This document shows positions 1 to 6,026 of a DNA stretch of 7,251 nt, piece after piece. The notes beneath the pieces were generated by a model. It did no database searches. It saw only the letters and a program-made list of their open reading frames with translations, and was not told the origin of the DNA. Positions within the stretch are counted from its first letter, which is position 1; each line of letters starts with the position of its first letter. The stretch is from Salinirussus sp. (GTDB lineage Archaea > Halobacteriota > Halobacteria > Halobacteriales > Haloarculaceae): assembly GCA_028275005.1 (NCBI GenBank), contig JAQCNN010000081.1, positions 1 through 7,251 on the forward strand. The letters are read 5' to 3'. The translations under genes were made by a program, and so were the position numbers.

Positions 1-794
1 GGGGTGATGTCGGCGTCCCGGCCCCAGACCAGCGTCGTCTCGACGTCTATGTCCGCGAGCGTCCCCCCGAGGTCGCCCTCGGGGTCGAGAAAGCCGGAGA
101 TGAACGACGCGGGGGCAAACCGGGCCCCGGGCTGGTGACCCGAGGTCCACTCGTAGTCGACGACCTCGTCGGTGAGATTGGTCATGTCGTAGTAGCCGTG
201 GTCCTCGTGGAAGTACCGCAGCGAGGGCTCGCTGACGATGAGGTTGTACACCGCCTCACCGAGGACGGGCGACCGGACCGCCGAGCGCAGCCAGGTCCGC
301 CGGCCACCCATCGACGTGTCGGTCGGGCAGACGAGCACCAGTTCGTCGACGTCCTCCTCGCTGGCGGCGGTGGCGGCGTAGCTGCCGGTCAGCGAGCAGC
401 CGACGACGACGGGGTTCTCCGCGAGGTCCGCGACCGCGTCGGCGACGAACGTCTCGTACAGTGACGCCGAGTACAGCAGTGGCGGCCGGTCCGACCCGCC
501 GAACCCGGGTAGGTCCGGGGCGATGACGTGGTACTCCTCGGCGAGGTCGCCGAAGACGCGGTGGAACTCGTGACTCGAGGCGGCGGCGTTGACCCCGTGA
601 AAGAGCAGGAGGTCCGGGTCCTCGGGGTCGCCGGCCTCGGTGTAGGCGACGTCAAAGCCACGCCAGCGGTAGGTTCCGTGGTCACCCTCCAGAAACAGGT
701 CGAGTTCTTCGGCACGGGAGGCGAGCAGGCTGTTCGCGGCCGCGGTTGCACCCACGGCTCCGACGGCACCGGCGACGAGGCTTCTGAGTTTCAT
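1..794 (-). CDS. Alpha/beta hydrolase, membrane-anchored or secreted (3' end beyond window)
   Basis: The first 264 residues are visible; the C-terminus lies beyond the left edge. The N-terminus (MKLR, then an Ala/Gly/Val-rich stretch to about residue 25) looks like an uncleaved membrane anchor or Sec signal. The alpha/beta-hydrolase fold follows: oxyanion-hole motif F65-H66-G67, a D-L-P-G-F-G loop near 94-99, and a nucleophile elbow V-V-V-G-C-S-L-T-G with Ser134 as likely nucleophile. The visible end, W-G-R-D-A-D-I-T (257-264), is where the family's catalytic acid usually sits (D260 or D262). The catalytic His would be outside the window. The elbow reads G-x-S-x-T, not the usual G-x-S-x-G. 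The ATG is chosen because a TATA-like box lies 25-30 bp upstream and MKLR starts the hydrophobic segment. Substrate unknown; esterase, lipase or dehalogenase-type activity cannot be told apart. Confidence 0.87.
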   Translation of the reverse strand, partial: MKLRSLVAGAVGAVGATAAANSLLASRAEELDLFLEGDHGTYRWRGFDVAYTEAGDPEDPDLLLFHGVNAAASSHEFHRVFGDLAEEYHVIAPDLPGFGGSDRPPLLYSASLYETFVADAVADLAENPVVVGCSLTGSYAATAASEEDVDELVLVCPTDTSMGGRRTWLRSAVRSPVLGEAVYNLIVSEPSLRYFHEDHGYYDMTNLTDEVVDYEWTSGHQPGARFAPASFISGFLDPEGDLGGTLADIDVETTLVWGRDADIT

Positions 795-817
795 ACGCAG
801 TTCTACGTTGGGGCGCC

Positions 818-827
818 GTTTATACCA
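818..827 (-). promoter_or_regulatory. TATA box for the hydrolase gene
   Basis: Read on the minus strand this is GGTATAAAC in otherwise GC-rich sequence. Its centre (about 822) is roughly 28 bp from the hydrolase ATG at 794. Archaeal transcription starts about 26 bp after the TATA centre, so the mRNA would begin within a few bases of the ATG: a leaderless transcript, common in haloarchaea. Confidence 0.6.
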
Positions 828-864
828 CGCGGCTGTGGCCCGGGTCGACGCGACCGTGCGGGCA

Positions 865-881
865 GGCCCGACTACCGGGCC
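865..881 (-). terminator. GC-rich inverted repeat after meaB, possible terminator
   Basis: Perfect 6-bp arms (ggcccg at 865-870, cgggcc at 876-881) flank a 5-nt spacer, 30 bp past the meaB stop codon in the direction of transcription. No T-run follows on the minus strand, so this is only a weak terminator candidate. It also lies upstream of the hydrolase TATA box. The remainder of the 116-bp gap 795-910 shows nothing else recognisable. Confidence 0.25.
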
Positions 882-910
882 CGACACAGTGACGCCCCGC
901 TGCTGTCCGC

Positions 911-2005
911 TCAGTCCTCGGCGGTTGGCCCCTGTTCGCGCCTGGCCGCGTCCCCACGGTCGGTCCCCTCGATACAGTCGGCGATGGGGGTGAGCAGTTC
1001 GTCGGCGACGCTGTACGGGTCGGTCTCGCCGGCGACGACCCGCTCGACGTAGCTGTCGAGCCCGCCGCGGCGGTCGACCTCGGCGGCGAGCAGGTCGTTC
1101 AGGTCCTCGCGTAGCAGGGTCCGGATCTCCTCGGCGTAGCGGGTCCGGGTCTGCTCGTCGCCCTCGCCGGACTCCTGTAAGTGGGTACGGTGGTCGGCAA
1201 CCGCCGCCAGCACGTCCTCGACACCCTCGCCGCGGTTGGCGACGGTCTCGACGATCGGCGAGGTCCAGCCGTCGGTCTCCGCCTCGTCCCCGTCACTGGA
1301 GCCGAGTCCCTTGACCGTCTCGGCGGTTGCGCTGTGGTGGCCGACATCGCTCGGGACGCCGCCCTGCTGGTACTGGACGAGTTCGCGCAGCTCCTGGACG
1401 GTCCGGTCGGCGCCGTCGAGGTCGGCCTTGTTGACCACGAACAGGTCGGCGATCTCGAGGATACCCGCCTTTAGCATCTGGACGTCGTCGCCGGACCCCG
1501 GGGGGACGAGCACCGCAACCGAGTCGGCGGTCCGGACGATGTCGATCTCGTTTTGCCCGGCACCGACGGTCTCGATGATGACCTTGTCCTTGCCAAAGGC
1601 GTCCAGTGCGGTGACGGCGTCGGAGGTGGCCGCCGAGAGCCCGCCCAGCGAGCCACGGGCGGACATCGACCGGAAGAACACCTCCATGTCGCCGATGTTC
1701 GACCCCATCCGGATCCGGTCGCCGAGCACCGCACCCCCCGAGTACGGCGAGGAGGGGTCGATGGCGATCACACCGACCGTGAGCCCCCGTTCGCGGTAGG
1801 TGGCGGCCAGCTTGTCGACCAGGGTCGACTTGCCGGCGCCCGGCGAGCCCGTGACGCCGATAACGTCGGCCTCGCCGGCGTGGGTGTGTAGGGCCGACAC
1901 CAGCTCGCGGTACCCGTCCGCGCGGTTCTCGATGACGGTGATCGCTCGCGCGAGCGCGCGGTGTTCGCCGGCGAGGACCCCCTCGACCAGCTCCTCCGGG
2001 TTCAT
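911..2005 (-). CDS. meaB: MeaB-type GTPase, methylmalonyl-CoA mutase chaperone (ArgK family)
   Basis: 364 residues, near the usual length for this family of P-loop G proteins. MeaB binds methylmalonyl-CoA mutase in the cytoplasm, gates adenosylcobalamin loading and protects the enzyme from inactivation, using GTP. Visible motifs: Walker A/G1 G-S-P-G-A-G-K-S-T (53-61); the characteristic D83-P-S-S-P-Y-S-G-G-A segment and following G-D-R-I-R-M; the family's G3 E145-T-V-G-A-G-Q; G4 N192-K-A-D, which sets guanine specificity; and a helical C-terminal part from about 280 used for dimerisation in known MeaB proteins. A Gly/Asp/Glu-rich insert lies at about 233-246, and the tail is acidic, consistent with a halophile. 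The ATG overlaps the upstream B12-subunit stop (ATGA), indicating translational coupling. Older databases call this family ArgK or 'LAO/AO transport ATPase', a name I consider misleading. Confidence 0.95.
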   Translation of the reverse strand: MNPEELVEGVLAGEHRALARAITVIENRADGYRELVSALHTHAGEADVIGVTGSPGAGKSTLVDKLAATYRERGLTVGVIAIDPSSPYSGGAVLGDRIRMGSNIGDMEVFFRSMSARGSLGGLSAATSDAVTALDAFGKDKVIIETVGAGQNEIDIVRTADSVAVLVPPGSGDDVQMLKAGILEIADLFVVNKADLDGADRTVQELRELVQYQQGGVPSDVGHHSATAETVKGLGSSDGDEAETDGWTSPIVETVANRGEGVEDVLAAVADHRTHLQESGEGDEQTRTRYAEEIRTLLREDLNDLLAAEVDRRGGLDSYVERVVAGETDPYSVADELLTPIADCIEGTDRGDAARREQGPTAED

Positions 2006-2415
2006 CGCTCGGGCGCGTGTTCGCGGACGTATTCGACCATCTCACCCATCGACGCGCCGGGCCCGAACACCTCGTCGACGCCCTTTCCCTTCAGCCGTTC
2101 CTCGTCCTCGTCGGGGATGATCCCGCCGACGATGAGCAGTGTGTCCTCGAAGGCACCGTACTCCCTCAGCCCCTCGACGATCTGCGGGACGAGCGTGTCG
2201 TGGGCCCCCGAGAGGATCGAGATCCCGAGGACGTTGACGTCCTCCTGTACCGCGGCCTGGACGATCTCCTCCGGCGAGCGGTGCAGCCCGGAGTAGATGA
2301 CCTCGAACCCGGCGTCACGAAACGCCCGGGTGATAACGTGAGCTCCCCGGTCGTGTCCGTCCAGCCCCACCTTCGCCACCAGACAGCGGATCGTCCGTTG
2401 CTCCTCAACACTCAT
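2002..2415 (-). CDS. mcmA2: Methylmalonyl-CoA mutase, B12-binding (small) subunit
   Basis: 137 residues forming a single cobalamin-binding domain. In many archaea the mutase is split into a large substrate-binding subunit and this small one; together they interconvert (R)-methylmalonyl-CoA and succinyl-CoA. The base-off/His-on B12 signature is clear: D19-G-H21-D-R-G24, where His21 would coordinate cobalt from below, followed by the S66-I-L68 strand-loop and I-V-G-G (95-98) that line the nucleotide tail. An upstream ATG at 2520 would add 35 residues of low-complexity sequence overlapping the methyltransferase, so I prefer the ATG at 2415: it is preceded by a GGAGG ribosome-binding site, although its spacing of 2 nt is short. 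The stop overlaps the meaB start by 4 bp. The large subunit is not in this window and must be encoded elsewhere. Confidence 0.93.
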   Translation of the reverse strand: MSVEEQRTIRCLVAKVGLDGHDRGAHVITRAFRDAGFEVIYSGLHRSPEEIVQAAVQEDVNVLGISILSGAHDTLVPQIVEGLREYGAFEDTLLIVGGIIPDEDEERLKGKGVDEVFGPGASMGEMVEYVREHAPER

Positions 2416-2416
2416 A

Positions 2417-2424
2417 CCCTCCTT
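2417..2424 (-). promoter_or_regulatory. Shine-Dalgarno site that decides the mcmA2 start
   Basis: The minus strand reads AAGGAGGG directly before the ATG at 2415. It is complementary to the anti-SD of archaeal 16S rRNA. Spacing is only about 2 nt, which is short but favours this internal start over the far upstream ATG at 2520. The site also implies the message has a leader, so mcmA2 is probably read from a transcript that includes the methyltransferase or starts in the 74-bp gap. Confidence 0.55.
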
Positions 2425-2489
2425 ACAGGCCGAACCCGGTTTCACGCTTACGATGGGCTGGCATCCCATACCTCGACCCGTCACCCCGC

Positions 2490-3224
2490 CTACCGGGGCG
2501 TCCCGACCACCCACAGCCACCGCTGTTCGACAGTCCCGTCGAGCGAGTCCAGCAGTTCGCGCGCCCGCTCAACCCGCGCTGCCGGCGGCAGTTTCGGGTA
2601 GAGACGGGCCGCCATCGCCGGGATGGCGTGAAACTGCCGCACGTCTGCGGCCGTCGTCGCGAACCGCCAGGTCCCCGCCGTAACCTCGAACTCCTCGCCG
2701 AGTGCCGCCCGCACCTCGTCGGCCCCCGTCGGCGAGCGTGAGTCCCGCTCCAGGCCGGCAAAGATGTCCTCGCCCGCGGCGGTGACCCAGCCACGCGGCG
2801 CCGTGGCGCCGACGACCCCCTTCGGACCGAGGGCCCGGGCGGCCGCCCGGGCCGCGACTGCGGGGTCCGGGACCAGAAAGAGTGAGGCGGTAAAGGCGAC
2901 AGCGTCGGCGGCCCCGTCGGCGAGTGGGAGCCGGTCGATATCCGCCTGGACCGGCTGTCCCTGGTCGGTGTCCACCGCCCGGAGCATCGCCCGGCTAACG
3001 TCGACGGCGACCACCCGCTCCGTCCGCTCGCCGGCCGCGAAGACCCGAGTGCTCGCACCCGTCCCTGCGCCGGCGTCGACGACCGTCCCCAACTGTCCGC
3101 CCGCGTTGGCCCGAAGCTCCGCGTCGAGCAGACGCGCGAGGGTCTCGAACCGACCGGTCCGGCGCTCGTAGGCCTCGTACGCCGAGACGCTGTCGTCGAA
3201 GTTCCTCCGGACGACCTGCTTCAT
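2490..3224 (-). CDS. Class I SAM-dependent methyltransferase (UbiE/BioC-like fold)
   Basis: 244 residues with a Rossmann-type SAM-binding domain. Motif I is V48-V-D-A-G-A-G-T-G56; the acidic residue after strand 2 is D75 in V-V-A-V-D; motif II region is L-P-L-A-D-G-A-A-D-A-V-A-F (about 99-111); and L-G-P-K-G-V-V-G-A (132-140) corresponds to motif III. The N-terminus resembles methyltransferases acting on small molecules or quinones (R-R-N-F-D-D-S...Y). The C-terminal 60 residues carry F-H-A-I-P-A-M and W-L-W-V-V-G, typical of substrate-capping regions in this group. Substrate unknown. It precedes mcmA2 by 74 bp on the same strand, so co-transcription is likely, but no biochemical link to methylmalonyl-CoA is evident. 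The ATG at 3224 is the natural start; no strong TATA is seen, only an A-rich AGAAAC near 3253-3258. Confidence 0.88.
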   Translation of the reverse strand: MKQVVRRNFDDSVSAYEAYERRTGRFETLARLLDAELRANAGGQLGTVVDAGAGTGASTRVFAAGERTERVVAVDVSRAMLRAVDTDQGQPVQADIDRLPLADGAADAVAFTASLFLVPDPAVAARAAARALGPKGVVGATAPRGWVTAAGEDIFAGLERDSRSPTGADEVRAALGEEFEVTAGTWRFATTAADVRQFHAIPAMAARLYPKLPPAARVERARELLDSLDGTVEQRWLWVVGTPR

Positions 3225-3280
3225 ACTCCGGGATGCGGTGGCCGGCGGATAGCTGTTTCTCCCGCGTCACACCGCAAGGG

Positions 3281-3289
3281 AATTTTACC
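3281..3289 (+). promoter_or_regulatory. TATA-like box for the DUF420 gene
   Basis: AATTTTACC is the most AT-rich patch in the 84-bp divergent gap 3225-3308. Its centre is about 24-26 bp before the ATG at 3309, the spacing expected for a leaderless haloarchaeal transcript. The methyltransferase promoter, if separate, must lie in the same gap on the other strand. Confidence 0.55.
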
Positions 3290-3308
3290 TCCGCGCCTAC
3301 CCTCTCAC

Positions 3309-3953
3309 ATGGCAGTCGCCAACCGCATGCAGTCGACCCTCCGGGCGCGGCCAGGCGCCGTCACGGCCGTCCTCTCGGTCGTCGGGTACATCCTCGTCGG
3401 GAGCGCGCTCAACGGCGTTCTCCCGCTGTTTCCGGAGCTCTCGCGGGAGACGGTTCTCCTGTTCAGCCACCTCATCGCCGCGATCAACACGCTTGCGCTC
3501 ACCGCCATCCTCGCCGGCGTCTACTTTATCCGTAACCGTGAGTACCGCAAACACCGCGCCGCGATGCTCACCGCCTTCTCGCTTATCACCCTGTTTCTGT
3601 TCTTCTACCTCTGGAAGACCGGCGGCGGCTTCGAGAAGTCGATCGTCGCCCCCGAGGCGGTGACGCTGGCCTACCTGGGGATGCTCGGGGTTCACATCCT
3701 CCTCTCGGTCGTCTCGGTGCCCGTCGTGCTGTACGCGGTCATCCTCGGGCTGACCCACAGCGTCGAGGAACTGAAGGAGACCCGCCACGCCCAGGTCGGC
3801 CGGGTCGCGGCGTCCGCCTGGGCGGTTAGCCTCTTTCTCGGCATCGTCACCTACCTCCTGTTGAACCACGTCTACACCTGGGAGGTCCGGGAGGCGACCG
3901 CACTCCTGTTGCTCGTTGCCGCGCCGCGGCTACGGTCACACGCTGCTAGCTGA
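3309..3953 (+). CDS. DUF420 family integral membrane protein
   Basis: 214 residues with about five hydrophobic spans (roughly 17-40, 48-74, 84-103, 122-147, 166-188). Histidines occur at the positions expected for DUF420: H54 in F-S-H-L-I-A-A-I-N-T, H82 in Y-R-K-H-R-A-A-M, H129 in L-G-V-H-I-L-L, and H160 in E-T-R-H-A-Q-V-G-R; these suggest a haem or metal site within the membrane. Characterised relatives in Firmicutes (CtaM/YozB group) are needed for active haem-A-containing terminal oxidase, so a role in haem-copper oxidase assembly is a reasonable inference but unproven here. No oxidase gene is adjacent. The gene stands alone on the plus strand, divergent from the methyltransferase and convergent with the FtsZ-like gene. 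The Arg/His-containing tail after residue 206 would be outside the membrane. Confidence 0.88.
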   Translation: MAVANRMQSTLRARPGAVTAVLSVVGYILVGSALNGVLPLFPELSRETVLLFSHLIAAINTLALTAILAGVYFIRNREYRKHRAAMLTAFSLITLFLFFYLWKTGGGFEKSIVAPEAVTLAYLGMLGVHILLSVVSVPVVLYAVILGLTHSVEELKETRHAQVGRVAASAWAVSLFLGIVTYLLLNHVYTWEVREATALLLLVAAPRLRSHAAS

Positions 3954-4004
3954 GCCGGCCACAGGAGCCCCCGGGGACGGACCTGCTTTACCCAGCGGTG
4001 TCGG

Positions 4005-4976
4005 CTACAGCCCGCCGTCGTTGCCCGCCCGCTCACCCAGTGACGCCGACAGGTCCGCGAACCCACACGCCTCGCAGGCGAGGGTCGTCCGGTCGCCGAG
4101 GTTGTACGCGGTCAACGTCGCGCCACACCGCCGACAGGGGTCCCCGGCCGACAGCGGTGGGTGGTACGAGACGCCGTCAACGACGATATCGACCGTCAGC
4201 TGACCCACGAGCGCCTCCTCGATGGTCACCCCCCAGACGAGGTCCCCGATAACCCCGAGCTCCCCGCGAACCGTCCGGACGGCCGCTATCGCGTCGTCGA
4301 TACTCATCTCCGGCCCGCCGGCAACTGACACGAGGGCGCCCGCCCCCTCTGTCACGTCGACCGACGACGGGACCGTTGCAAAGGCACGCCGTGCGGCTCG
4401 CTGTGGGCCGTCTGCCCCGAACGAGGCGGTCCCCCCACAGAGCACCGCGAGCCCGCCGTCGGTGAACACAGTCTGTGCGTCGGCCAGGTCGAGATTGATC
4501 TGTCCGGGTCTGTGGACCATCCGGGCGAAGTCGAGGGCTCCACCGACTGCCACATCCGGCCCGGTCCGGTGACCCCCTGCCCCCGCGTTTGCTCCCTCCT
4601 CGAACCGAGACACTGCCGTCGGTTGCTCCCTGCACGCTAGTAGCGTCACATCGACACTCCGGCGGGCGGTCTCGAGCAGCGACGGCTCGACGCCGCCGTC
4701 CTCGTGAGCGTTGAGTACAGCAATCACGAACCCCGCATCGTCGGATGCCTGGAGGAGCGAGTCCGGTGGCCTCGACGACCCGTCCGCCGCGATGAGGGCG
4801 ACCGCCGCATCGCGGACGGCGACACCGGGCTCCCCGGCCGCCCCGAATCCGACCACGCGTGGTTGGCCGCCCTGTTCGGCTCCTCGCGCGACCGCCCTCG
4901 ACCCCTCGCTCGGCCCGGCGATGACGATATCGCCCCCGAGCGAGTCGACGACGGCCTCTAGGTCGTCGGCACACAT
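4005..4976 (-). CDS. Divergent FtsZ-like protein without GTP-binding signature, with C-terminal zinc ribbon
   Basis: 323 residues from the ATG at 4976. The segment about 80-268 follows the FtsZ order: a strand like FtsZ strand 6 (F83-V-I-A-V-L-N), a helix, V-D-V-T-L-L (108-113), then the T7 loop I160-N-L-D-L-A-D-A-Q-T-V-F, close to FtsZ I-N-L-D-F-A-D-V-K-T-V-M, and an FtsZ C-terminal domain (G174-G-L-A-V-L; G211-A-G-A-L-V-S-V-A-G-G-P; I243-G-D-L-V-W-G-V-T-I-E-E). Residues 15-80 look like a Rossmann half, but where FtsZ has G-G-G-T-G-(T/S)-G this protein reads A-D-G-S-S-R-P-P. GTP binding is therefore doubtful, while the T7 N161/D163/D166 remain. Residues 281-304 add a zinc ribbon, C-R-R-C...C-E-A-C, absent from ordinary FtsZ. 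The stop is 51 bp from the convergent DUF420 stop. Function is unknown; a filament regulator is one guess. The real N-terminus may lie further upstream. Confidence 0.78.
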   Translation of the reverse strand: MCADDLEAVVDSLGGDIVIAGPSEGSRAVARGAEQGGQPRVVGFGAAGEPGVAVRDAAVALIAADGSSRPPDSLLQASDDAGFVIAVLNAHEDGGVEPSLLETARRSVDVTLLACREQPTAVSRFEEGANAGAGGHRTGPDVAVGGALDFARMVHRPGQINLDLADAQTVFTDGGLAVLCGGTASFGADGPQRAARRAFATVPSSVDVTEGAGALVSVAGGPEMSIDDAIAAVRTVRGELGVIGDLVWGVTIEEALVGQLTVDIVVDGVSYHPPLSAGDPCRRCGATLTAYNLGDRTTLACEACGFADLSASLGERAGNDGGL

Positions 4977-5031
4977 CCTTTCACCCGAGCGGTGCTCGTA
5001 GCCACATAGACGGCATTCGTGGAGGGGTCAT
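4977..5031 (-). other. Cysteine-rich coding-like extension, apparently frameshifted from the FtsZ-like gene
   Basis: Reading in frame upstream of the ATG at 4976, the codons give P-L-H-E-C-R-L-C-G-Y-E-H-R-S-G-E-R before meeting TGA at 5030-5028. No ATG, GTG or TTG lies between, so this cannot be translated with the gene as the sequence stands. An ATG at 5031 is out of frame by one base; removing one C from the CCCC run at 5024-5027 would join them and give a protein starting M-T-L-H-E-C-R-L-C-G-Y-E-H and continuing into M-C-A-D-D-L-E. The C-x2-C-x3-H...C pattern resembles a zinc-binding motif. It may be a sequencing error, a real frameshift, or chance. I favour a true N-terminus at 5031, with low certainty. 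Confidence 0.4.
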
Positions 5032-5038
5032 AATACAC
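5029..5038 (-). promoter_or_regulatory. Possible TATA box upstream of the FtsZ-like gene
   Basis: The minus strand reads TGTATTATGA, the AT-rich patch nearest the gene. If it is a TATA box, transcription would start near 5008 and give a leader of about 30 nt before the ATG at 4976; GGTGA just before that ATG could then serve for ribosome binding. It overlaps the alternative ATG at 5031, so this reading and the frameshifted-N-terminus reading exclude each other. Confidence 0.3.
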
Positions 5039-5182
5039 CGTCGGCGCCCCGTACCCGGCTCGGCAGGGTCACCACGCCACCACACAGCGGAGTCGGCCGT
5101 GTCACACCTGCTGTGTCCGGAACACGGTCTATCCCGGCAACCGACGGCCGAGCGCCGGCACCCGGGGTCGAGACGCCCGCTC

Positions 5183-5262
5183 ATACTGCTGGCTGTAACT
5201 GTTTGAAGCTATCCGCGACCCCTGGGTCGCGAAATTCGTTACAGACGTACCGCCGGCAGTAT
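5183..5262 (-). repeat. 80-bp nested inverted repeat abutting the ABC permease stop codon
   Basis: Three sets of arms nest within 80 bp. The outer pair is atactgctgg (5183-5192) with ccggcagtat (5253-5262), one mismatch (G-U in plus-strand RNA, A-C in minus-strand RNA). The middle pair is ctgtaac (5193-5199) with gttacag (5238-5244), perfect. The inner pair is cgcgaccc (5214-5221) with gggtcgcg (5224-5231), perfect with a 2-nt centre. The left arm is continuous from outer to middle; the right arm carries an 8-nt bulge. The outermost base is the last base of the permease stop codon, so in the ABC transcript this forms a 3'-UTR hairpin: terminator, stability element or miniature palindromic element. 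No T-run and no clear target-site duplication is seen. The rest of the 285-bp gap 4977-5261 (about 5040-5182) shows no recognisable gene. Confidence 0.6.
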
Positions 5263-6026
5263 CAGTCGGTCGTCGGCAGCGCGCGTGCCCCGACCGCGAG
5301 TGTCACCGCGGCCAGGACCGCGAGCACCGCCAGCATCGCCCCCGGGTCGCCGACACCGGTCCCCTCGCCGGTGTAGGTGACCGCGCGCACCCCCCGCGAG
5401 AAGTAGGTCAACGGCGACAGCTCGGTGGGTAGCCACGCCGGCAGGAGACTCCGCGGGACGAACGTCTCCGAGAGAAAGAGCAGCGGGAGCGCAACGGTGT
5501 TGCTCGCCGCGATGACGCCGTCCTGTGAGTCGGCGAGTGCGCCGAGCAACGCCCCGACCCCACAGAACAGCGCAACGCCGAGGACGACAAAGGGGACCAG
5601 CAGGAGGAGTGCCGGTGAGAGCGGCGGCGAAACGCCGGTGAGCCCGACCAGCAACGCGAGCAGGAACAGCCCAGCGGCGCCGATAACGACGACGTTGACG
5701 AGCGTTCCGGCGAGCAGCCACTCGACCCGCGAGAGCGGGGTCGTCGCCAGCTTCTCGAAGCGGTTGCCCTCGCGGTGACGGGCCACCTCGCTGCCAACCC
5801 GTGACAGCGGCGTGAACAGCACCACGACCGCCAGGTAGCCGGGCACGTACCAGCCCACCGGCTCCGCGAAGAGACCGCCCCCGGTCGGCTGTGTCCCGAC
5901 GAGCACACCGAAGATGAGGACGATCAGGAAGGGGAAGACGAAGGTGAAGAAGACGGCGGTACGCCGGCGCAGAAAGCTCCGCGAGGCGGCGACGAACTCC
6001 CCGCGGACCCGGCGCAGCCGGCTCAC
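5262..6026 (-). CDS. ABC-2 type transporter permease
   Basis: 254 residues with about six hydrophobic segments (roughly 25-45, 60-75, 104-128, 138-160, 172-190, 228-248) after a basic cytoplasmic N-terminus (M-S-R-L-R-R-V-R). Family marks are R85-E-G-N-R-F-E-K-L-A-T-T-P-L-S-R, the cytoplasmic loop that contacts the ATPase in ABC-2 exporters, and P181-L-L-F-L-S-E-T-F-V-P...L-S-P-L-T-Y-F near the last loop. It would pair with the ATPase encoded just upstream to export a substrate that cannot be read from sequence; relatives handle drugs, sodium, polysaccharides or copper/haem-related cargo. Translation starts at a GTG (6026) that overlaps the ATPase stop by 4 bp (GTGA), so the two are translationally coupled. 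The stop lies at the edge of the inverted repeat described at 5183-5262. Confidence 0.92.
   Translation of the reverse strand: MSRLRRVRGEFVAASRSFLRRRTAVFFTFVFPFLIVLIFGVLVGTQPTGGGLFAEPVGWYVPGYLAVVVLFTPLSRVGSEVARHREGNRFEKLATTPLSRVEWLLAGTLVNVVVIGAAGLFLLALLVGLTGVSPPLSPALLLLVPFVVLGVALFCGVGALLGALADSQDGVIAASNTVALPLLFLSETFVPRSLLPAWLPTELSPLTYFSRGVRAVTYTGEGTGVGDPGAMLAVLAVLAAVTLAVGARALPTTD

Noticed and set aside
2453..2498. Short inverted repeats in the methyltransferase-mcmA2 gap (ccccg/cgggg around the stop codon; atggg/cccat)
   Set aside because: Arms of only 5 bp in GC-rich DNA are expected by chance; no T-run and no reason to assign a terminator within a likely operon.
2416..2520. N-terminal extension of the B12 subunit from an ATG at 2520
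   Set aside because: It adds 35 residues without resemblance to the family, overlaps the methyltransferase end, and the ATG at 2415 has a Shine-Dalgarno site and starts at the normal family position.
3297..3869. 190-codon minus-strand frame opposite the DUF420 gene
   Set aside because: The product is a polar Asp/Glu/Arg-rich shadow, whereas the plus strand gives a membrane protein with conserved histidines.
3954..4004. Possible bidirectional terminator between the convergent DUF420 and FtsZ-like genes
   Set aside because: The 51-bp gap contains only a loopless ccccgggg palindrome and no stem-loop or T-run that I can support.
4981..5184. 67-codon open frame on the minus strand between the ABC permease and the FtsZ-like gene
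   Set aside because: Low-complexity Arg/Gly/Pro/Cys composition with no domain or promoter; it reads through the inverted repeat and is out of frame with the cysteine-rich extension. It looks like chance in GC-rich DNA.
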